From Gammaproteobacteria bacterium (GTDB lineage Bacteria; Pseudomonadota; Gammaproteobacteria; Eutrophobiales; Eutrophobiaceae): 10,380 nt of DNA. The notes beneath the pieces were generated by a model. That model searched no databases. It was given only the letters and a program-made list of their open reading frames with translations, and was not told where the DNA came from. The translations under genes and the position numbers were made by a program. This document shows, piece by piece, positions 6,256 to 10,380 of the stretch; the stretch's first letter is position 1; each line of letters begins with the position of its first letter. Location: NCBI GenBank assembly GCA_014239225.1, contig JAAZZI010000019.1, positions 1 through 10,380 of the forward strand, given 5' to 3'.

Positions 6256-7386
6256 ATGACCGATACATTAAAACTAACAACAGAATTGATAAATCGAAAG
6301 ACACTGACACCGGACGATAATGGCTGTCAAAAAATCATTGCAGAACGACTTATAAAGAATAGATTTAATGCTAAGCATTTGCGCTTTGATGATGTTGATA
6401 ATCTTTGGATAACGCATGGTAATTCAGGGCCATTATTTGTTTTTGCAGGCCATACTGATACGGTACCTGTTGGCCCCATCGAAAAATGGAATACGGATCC
6501 ATTTAAAGCAGAAATTAAAGAGGGATACCTCTATGGCCGTGGCGCTGCAGATATGAAAAGTGGTCTTGCAGCAATGGTAACAGCCGCAGAAAGATACGTA
6601 GAAAAAAATCCAAATCATAATGGAGTAATCGCGCTTCTAATTACGAGTGATGAAGAAGGCCTGTCCATTAACGGAACACGTAAGGTAATTGATTATTTAA
6701 ATGAAAATAAAATAAAAATTGATTGGTGTGTTGTAGGTGAACCATCAAGTAATAAACAACTAGCTGATGTCATTCGTATTGGCCGCCGAGGCTCCTTAAA
6801 TGGAATATTAAAAATAAATGGTATTCAAGGACATGTCGCCTATCCCGATAAAGCTGACAATCCGATTCATAAGGCTAGTGAATTTCTGAGTGAAATCACG
6901 TCGATTCAGTGGGATCAGGGAAATGATTCTTTTCCGCCAACGTCATTTCAGATTTCGAATATTAACGCTGGTACCGGTGCTGATAATGTCATTCCTGATG
7001 CGCTGAATTTATTATTTAATTTCCGATATTCAACCGAAACATCTCAGGATGAAATAGGAAATAAAGTCGAAGAATTACTAAAAAAATTTAGTCTTGATTA
7101 CAACCTCGAGTGGAAATTATCAGGAGCTCCTTTCGTAACTGGCCCTGGACAGTTAATCGATGTCGCAACTGCATCAATAAAAGAAATTACTAACATCGAT
7201 ACAGTCTATTCAACTGGCGGTGGCACCTCGGATGGACGCTTCATTGCCCCGACTGGAGCAGAAACAATAGAGCTTGGTGTTGTTAACGAAACAATTCATA
7301 AAATTAATGAATGTGTAAAAGTTGAAGACATAGAAACACTATCAATGATCTACGAAAAGATGCTTGAAAAGCTTTTATCTAATTAA
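6256..7386 (+). CDS. dapE: Succinyl-diaminopimelate desuccinylase
   Basis: DapE hydrolyses N-succinyl-LL-2,6-diaminopimelate to LL-diaminopimelate and succinate, a step in lysine and peptidoglycan precursor synthesis. It is a cytoplasmic di-zinc M20 peptidase-family enzyme. The 376-residue length matches the family (about 375). Metal and catalytic residues are all present: His66 and Asp68 in GHTDTVP, Asp99 in GRGAADMKSG, Glu133-Glu134 in SDEEG, Glu162 in GEPSS and His348 in NETIHKINE; numbering differs by one from the Haemophilus influenzae enzyme. The dimerisation domain carries His193 in GHVAYP, and the STGGGTSDGRF segment (319-329) is diagnostic. It starts 15 bases after bolA, with no evident Shine-Dalgarno, and its stop is 3 bases from the convergent bioA stop. 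No other dap gene is in the window. Confidence 0.97.
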   Translation: MTDTLKLTTELINRKTLTPDDNGCQKIIAERLIKNRFNAKHLRFDDVDNLWITHGNSGPLFVFAGHTDTVPVGPIEKWNTDPFKAEIKEGYLYGRGAADMKSGLAAMVTAAERYVEKNPNHNGVIALLITSDEEGLSINGTRKVIDYLNENKIKIDWCVVGEPSSNKQLADVIRIGRRGSLNGILKINGIQGHVAYPDKADNPIHKASEFLSEITSIQWDQGNDSFPPTSFQISNINAGTGADNVIPDALNLLFNFRYSTETSQDEIGNKVEELLKKFSLDYNLEWKLSGAPFVTGPGQLIDVATASIKEITNIDTVYSTGGGTSDGRFIAPTGAETIELGVVNETIHKINECVKVEDIETLSMIYEKMLEKLLSN

Positions 7387-7389
7387 TTA

Positions 7390-8682
7390 TTAAATACTAC
7401 CAACTACCTCAACTAATGCTTTTGTTAATAAATTTAGATCATCATCATTGATAATATAAGGTGGTATTAGGTAAGTTAATTTTCCGAAAGGTCTTATCCA
7501 TACGCCCCTCTTAACAAATTCCGGAATTACTTTTTGCATGTCTACTTCATTTTTTAATTCAACAACACCGATTCCTCCTAACACACGAACATCATCAACA
7601 TGATTCATTTCTTTGCAGGGCATTAATCCATTTTCTAAACCTTTTTCAATTCTTGGAATGTTTTCCTGCCAATTTGATTTAAGCAACAGGTCGATACTCG
7701 TTAAAGCAGCTGTGCAGGCTAATGGATTCGCCATAAAGGTTGGGCCATGCATGAATACACCAGGTTCCCCATTATCAATGGTTTCATAGATATCTTTTGT
7801 TGTAATGGTCGCTGCCAATGATAAATAACCTCCGGTTAGCGCTTTACCAATACACATGATATCGGGTGTAACTTTTGCATGCTCACATGCAAATAGTTTT
7901 CCGGTTCGACCAAAACCGGTTGCAATTTCATCAAAAATTAAAAGCACATTATATTGATGACAAAGTTGATGAATTTCTTTTAGGTAATCAGCTGAATAAA
8001 ACCACATACCGCCAGCACCTTGCACGATGGGTTCCATAATAAACGCCGCGATAAGTTCGCTATCTTTTTCTAAGATTTTTTTGAGTTGCGCAATATCATC
8101 CTCACCACATGACTCACCAAAGCGGCATTTTGGTTGCTCGACAAATAATTGCTCGGGTAATAGTTTGGAAAACAAACTATGCATTCCGGTAACCGGGTCA
8201 CAAACGGACATTGCGCCAAAGGTATCACCATGATAACCAGAACGCAGTGAGATAAAACGTTGTCGTTGCGCTTGGCCTTTTGCATACCAATATTGAATCG
8301 CCATTTTCATTGCAACTTCAACAGACACCGAACCCGAATCAGAATAAAACACAGCCTCAAGTGTATTCGGAACAATAGAAAGTAATTTCTCTGTCAGTTT
8401 TATTGCAGGAGTGTGGGTAAGTCCGCCAAACATAACGTGGGCCATATCCTTTAATTGGCGCTGAAGTGCTGAATTTATTTCAGGATGGTTATAACCATGA
8501 ATAGCACACCACCAAGACGACATTCCGTCTATCAATTGTTGTCCGTTAGATAACTTAAGGTGCACGCCTTCAGCTGATACAACGTGATAAATCGGCAAAT
8601 CTGATTGCATTGCGCTATACGGATGCCAAATCGAATTTTGGTCAATACTTAATAGATGCTCAAAATTTTCTATGGTGGGCAT
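7390..8682 (-). CDS. bioA: Adenosylmethionine-8-amino-7-oxononanoate aminotransferase
   Basis: BioA (DAPA synthase) is a PLP enzyme that transfers the amino group of S-adenosylmethionine to 8-amino-7-oxononanoate, making 7,8-diaminononanoate for biotin. The 430 residues match the family. Seen: WHPYSAM (19-25), GMSSWWCAIHGYNHP (53-67), the PLP-phosphate region SDSGSVSVEVAMKMA (114-128), SGYHGDT (148-154), the PLP-ring Asp251 in IFDEIATGFGRTG, and the Schiff-base Lys280 in GKALTGGY. The ATG at 8682 is the only ATG before the conserved core; the next is Met25. It lies just 9 bases after the tRNA-Ser 3' CCA, with no Shine-Dalgarno or room for a promoter, so bioA probably depends on transcription through the tRNA. 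It stands apart from other bio genes, and no BirA-type operator is visible. Confidence 0.97.
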   Translation of the reverse strand: MPTIENFEHLLSIDQNSIWHPYSAMQSDLPIYHVVSAEGVHLKLSNGQQLIDGMSSWWCAIHGYNHPEINSALQRQLKDMAHVMFGGLTHTPAIKLTEKLLSIVPNTLEAVFYSDSGSVSVEVAMKMAIQYWYAKGQAQRQRFISLRSGYHGDTFGAMSVCDPVTGMHSLFSKLLPEQLFVEQPKCRFGESCGEDDIAQLKKILEKDSELIAAFIMEPIVQGAGGMWFYSADYLKEIHQLCHQYNVLLIFDEIATGFGRTGKLFACEHAKVTPDIMCIGKALTGGYLSLAATITTKDIYETIDNGEPGVFMHGPTFMANPLACTAALTSIDLLLKSNWQENIPRIEKGLENGLMPCKEMNHVDDVRVLGGIGVVELKNEVDMQKVIPEFVKRGVWIRPFGKLTYLIPPYIINDDDLNLLTKALVEVVGSI

Positions 8683-8691
8683 ATTCTATAG

Positions 8692-8782
8692 TGGCGGAGA
8701 GAGAGGGATTCGAACCCTCGATACGCTATTAACGTATACACGCTTTCCAAGCGTGCTCCTTAAACCACTCGGACACCTCTCC
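8692..8782 (-). tRNA. tRNA-Ser (anticodon GGA)
   Basis: The minus strand folds as a class II serine tRNA of 91 nucleotides. The acceptor stem GGAGAGG pairs with TCTCTCC, followed by discriminator G and an encoded CCA. The anticodon stem CACGC/GCGTG encloses the loop TTGGAAA, with anticodon GGA at 8748-8746, reading UCC and UCU. The T arm is GAGGG-TTCGAAT-CCCTC. The long variable arm ATACG/CGTAT with a seven-base loop is the serine hallmark; the loop is three bases longer than in E. coli tRNA-Ser(GGA). The 5' end is 15 bases after the manC stop codon and the 3' end is 9 bases before the bioA start. No separate tRNA promoter could be identified, because the upstream DNA is the manC 3' end. Confidence 0.97.
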
Positions 8783-8797
8783 GAAAAATATTTTTTA

Positions 8798-10164
8798 CTA
8801 TCTTCCAAAATCATCATCATATCTAACGATATCATCCTCACCTAAATATGAACCAGATTGAACTTCAATAATTTCCAAAACATTGTCTCCGGCATTTTCG
8901 AGACGATGTTTTGTTTCGGGAGGAATATAAGTGGATTCATTCTCATGCAGTAAAAATTCATCTTCGCCTTTTGTTACGGTAGCTACCCCCTTTACAACAA
9001 CCCAATGTTCAGAACGTTTATGATGAAGTTGTAGTGATAATCTCTTCCCTGGGTAAACAGTTAACCTTTTGACCTGAAAATTCTTACCTATATCAATTGT
9101 GTCGTAGTGCCCCCATGGTCTAAAATTTTTCCTGTGTGTTATGCGTTCGTTTCTGTCATTCTTTTTTAATTGATTTACAATCTTTTTAATATCTTGTGTT
9201 TTATTTTTATCAGCAATTAGAATCGCATCATCGCTATCGATTATAACCATATCTTCACATCCAATCGTTGCAATCAATCCACGTTCACTTCTAATAAAAC
9301 AATTATTTGTTTCCTCAACGACCACATCTCCTTCTATGTGATTTTTGTTGGTGTCTTTATTTTTAATTTTCATGACTGATGACCAGGCACCAACATCAGA
9401 CCAGCCAATATCAACAGGCAGTACAGCAAGTTTTTCATTATCGTTAGTTGATAACTTCTCCATTACTGCATAATCAATAGAATCATTTGGGCTTTGACAA
9501 AATGACTTCTCATCTAATCTAAAAAATACCTCATCGGTTTTTCCATCTTTAAAAGCCTTGCTGCAGGCAGCATAAATTGATTTTTGATGTTGTTGGATTT
9601 TGTTTAACCACACAGATGCTTTCATCATATATATCCCGCTATTCCATAAATAATTACCGGAATCGAAATATTTTTTGGCTAAAGATATATCTGGCTTTTC
9701 TGTAAATCCACCAATTGAAAAAATATCTTGATTGTTATGAGTTTGTATTTTTTTTGCAGTTTGAATATAACCGTAACCCGTTTCTGGCTGTGTTGGCTTA
9801 ATTCCGAAAGTAACCAGATAATTATCATTAGCCATTTCAACTCCAGCTTTCACTGCCATATGAAATAAATCATTATCTTTTATGGCATGATCTGCTGGCA
9901 TCATAATAATTATAGGATCATTACCATCCTGATTTTGATGTAATGCCGCAACAGTTAAAGCAGGCGCAGTATTTCTGCCTTCAGGTTCAAGAATAATAGC
10001 GCCAAATTTTTTTGAAATTTGTAGGCCTTGATCAACAACAAGAAAACGGTGTGCTTCATTACAAATAATTACCGGAGTTGAAACCTCGATTGATGCTTCT
10101 AAACCCTCCAGGCGCAAAAGTGTATTTTGAAATAACGTATTATTTTCAAACAATTGTAAAAATA
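8798..10164 (-). pseudogene. manC: manC/algA: GDP-mannose pyrophosphorylase / phosphomannose isomerase, 5'-truncated
   Basis: Full-length ManC/AlgA converts mannose 1-phosphate and GTP to GDP-mannose; its C-terminal cupin isomerises fructose 6-phosphate and mannose 6-phosphate, supplying polysaccharide synthesis. About 454 codons match the family without frameshift: NTLFQNTLLRLEGLE, ICNEAHRF, EGRNTAPA, MMPADHAI, ETGYGYI, the active-site-type FTEKPD, WNSGIYM, SIDYAVMEK, GWSDVGAW, then the cupin with RPWGHYDTID, LHHKRSEHW and YIPPETKHRLEN. The protein should begin about 25 residues earlier with the GGSGTRLWP nucleotide loop and YPKQF; similarity stops at FLQLFENN (about 10164). The frame stays open to a TTG at 10264, but that stretch is hydrophobic, unrelated, and antisense to the next gene. 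No ATG exists before the MMPADH region. A TTG at 10153 without Shine-Dalgarno is the only near start. Pyrophosphorylase activity should be lost; isomerase activity could survive if translated. Confidence 0.8.
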
Positions 10165-10201
10165 AAAAAATATATATTGATAAAACTGTTAGAATATAAT
10201 T

Positions 10202-10380
10202 ATGAAAACAATAGGTGTAGATATTGGTGGTACCAAAACAGTTATTGGTATTATTGATGATCAAACTGGTAAAGTTGTCGAAAAATTTGTAATTCCATCA
10301 AAAAAACATAGGGATGATAAAAAAAATCTAAATAAAATAATTAAACATATTTTAGATTTATCTAATAAAAATAAAATAAA
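10202..10380 (+). CDS. ROK family sugar kinase, 5' part only
   Basis: The first 59 codons of a plus-strand gene start at ATG 10202 and run off the window. The N-terminus has the ROK/actin-like ATPase phosphate-binding motif: GVDIGGTK (residues 5-12) followed by TVIGIIDDQTGKVVEKF. This is the first beta-hairpin of bacterial glucokinases, N-acetylhexosamine kinases and ROK repressors. The absence of any preceding helix-turn-helix makes a kinase rather than a ROK repressor likely. The sugar substrate cannot be told, since the substrate-binding and zinc motifs lie beyond the window. The segment after residue 35 is lysine/asparagine-rich and encoded by extremely AT-rich DNA (4 G+C in the last 60 bases). 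No Shine-Dalgarno is evident. It is divergent from the truncated manC, 37 bases beyond the break; a sugar-nucleotide or polysaccharide role is only suggested by that neighbour. Confidence 0.82.
   Translation, partial: MKTIGVDIGGTKTVIGIIDDQTGKVVEKFVIPSKKHRDDKKNLNKIIKHILDLSNKNKI

Noticed and set aside
6433..6618. Cys-rich small frame antisense to dapE
   Set aside because: It is contained in the conserved metal-binding part of dapE; its codons simply reflect the coding strand.
8027..8285. Two small open frames within bioA, one on each strand
   Set aside because: Both are inside the conserved PLP domain coding region and lack ribosome sites or family features.
8784..8797. AAAAATATTTTT palindrome between manC and the tRNA as a terminator
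   Set aside because: It contains no G/C pairs and has no separate T tract; a stable hairpin is not expected.
10177..10200. TTGATA and TATAAT upstream of the ROK gene as a promoter
   Set aside because: The spacer is only 12 bases, and the TATAAT ends one base before the ATG, so transcription would start inside the gene. The region is so AT-rich that such hexamers arise by chance.
10165..10264. Upstream extension of the manC frame to a TTG at 10264, giving a hydrophobic N-terminus
   Set aside because: It has no similarity to ManC, is antisense to the well-supported ROK N-terminus (VDIGGTK), has no ribosome site, and its hydrophobicity comes from AT-rich codons.
1..10380. CRISPR array, toxin-antitoxin pair, phage or transposase genes, riboswitches
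   Set aside because: I searched for regular direct repeats, integrase/transposase motifs, small paired frames and T-box or other leader structures and saw none.

Overview
The window looks like chromosomal DNA from a gammaproteobacterium of moderate-to-low GC. The evidence is gene content and order: a trpS-scpA-scpB-rluB type operon beside a divergent yciB-yciI-bolA run, a tRNA-Ser(GGA) with encoded CCA, and BioA, DapE and TpiA of proteobacterial type. I cannot name a genus. Almost every base is coding; the longest gene-free stretch is 223 bases.

Region 1 (1-4880, minus strand) reads right to left: trpS (TTG start behind a consensus Shine-Dalgarno), scpA, scpB, rluB and an endonuclease III-like HhH-GPD glycosylase. 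Spacing is tight, with two ATGA overlaps. After 86 bases comes tpiA, whose 3' end lies outside the window. The set covers tRNA charging, condensin accessory subunits, 23S rRNA pseudouridylation, base-excision repair and glycolysis. The TrpRS carries the four-cysteine pattern of the [4Fe-4S] tryptophanyl-tRNA synthetases.

Region 2 (4881-5103) is a divergent promoter region. It has a good -10 box for trpS and a weaker candidate for yciB.

Region 3 (5104-7386, plus strand) is a compact run of yciB (septation membrane protein), yciI, bolA (GTG start overlapping yciI) and dapE (lysine/peptidoglycan diaminopimelate pathway).

Region 4 (7390-8782, minus strand) holds bioA (biotin synthesis), convergent with dapE and only 3 bases from it. 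Just 9 bases upstream of bioA is the 3' end of tRNA-Ser(GGA), so bioA appears to be expressed from a tRNA-mRNA transcript.

Region 5 (8798-10380) is AT-rich and looks accessory (sugar nucleotide/polysaccharide). A ManC/AlgA-type GDP-mannose pyrophosphorylase/phosphomannose isomerase is intact over about 454 codons but lacks its first roughly 25 residues, which hold the catalytic GGSGTRLWP loop. Right beyond the break a divergent ROK-family sugar kinase gene begins and runs off the window. This junction near 10165 is the most unusual feature: a recent rearrangement, a domain-reduced enzyme, or an assembly join.

I did not find a convincing undescribed multi-gene system. The items worth a second look are the manC break, the tRNA-bioA junction and the metal-cluster motifs in TrpRS and the glycosylase.
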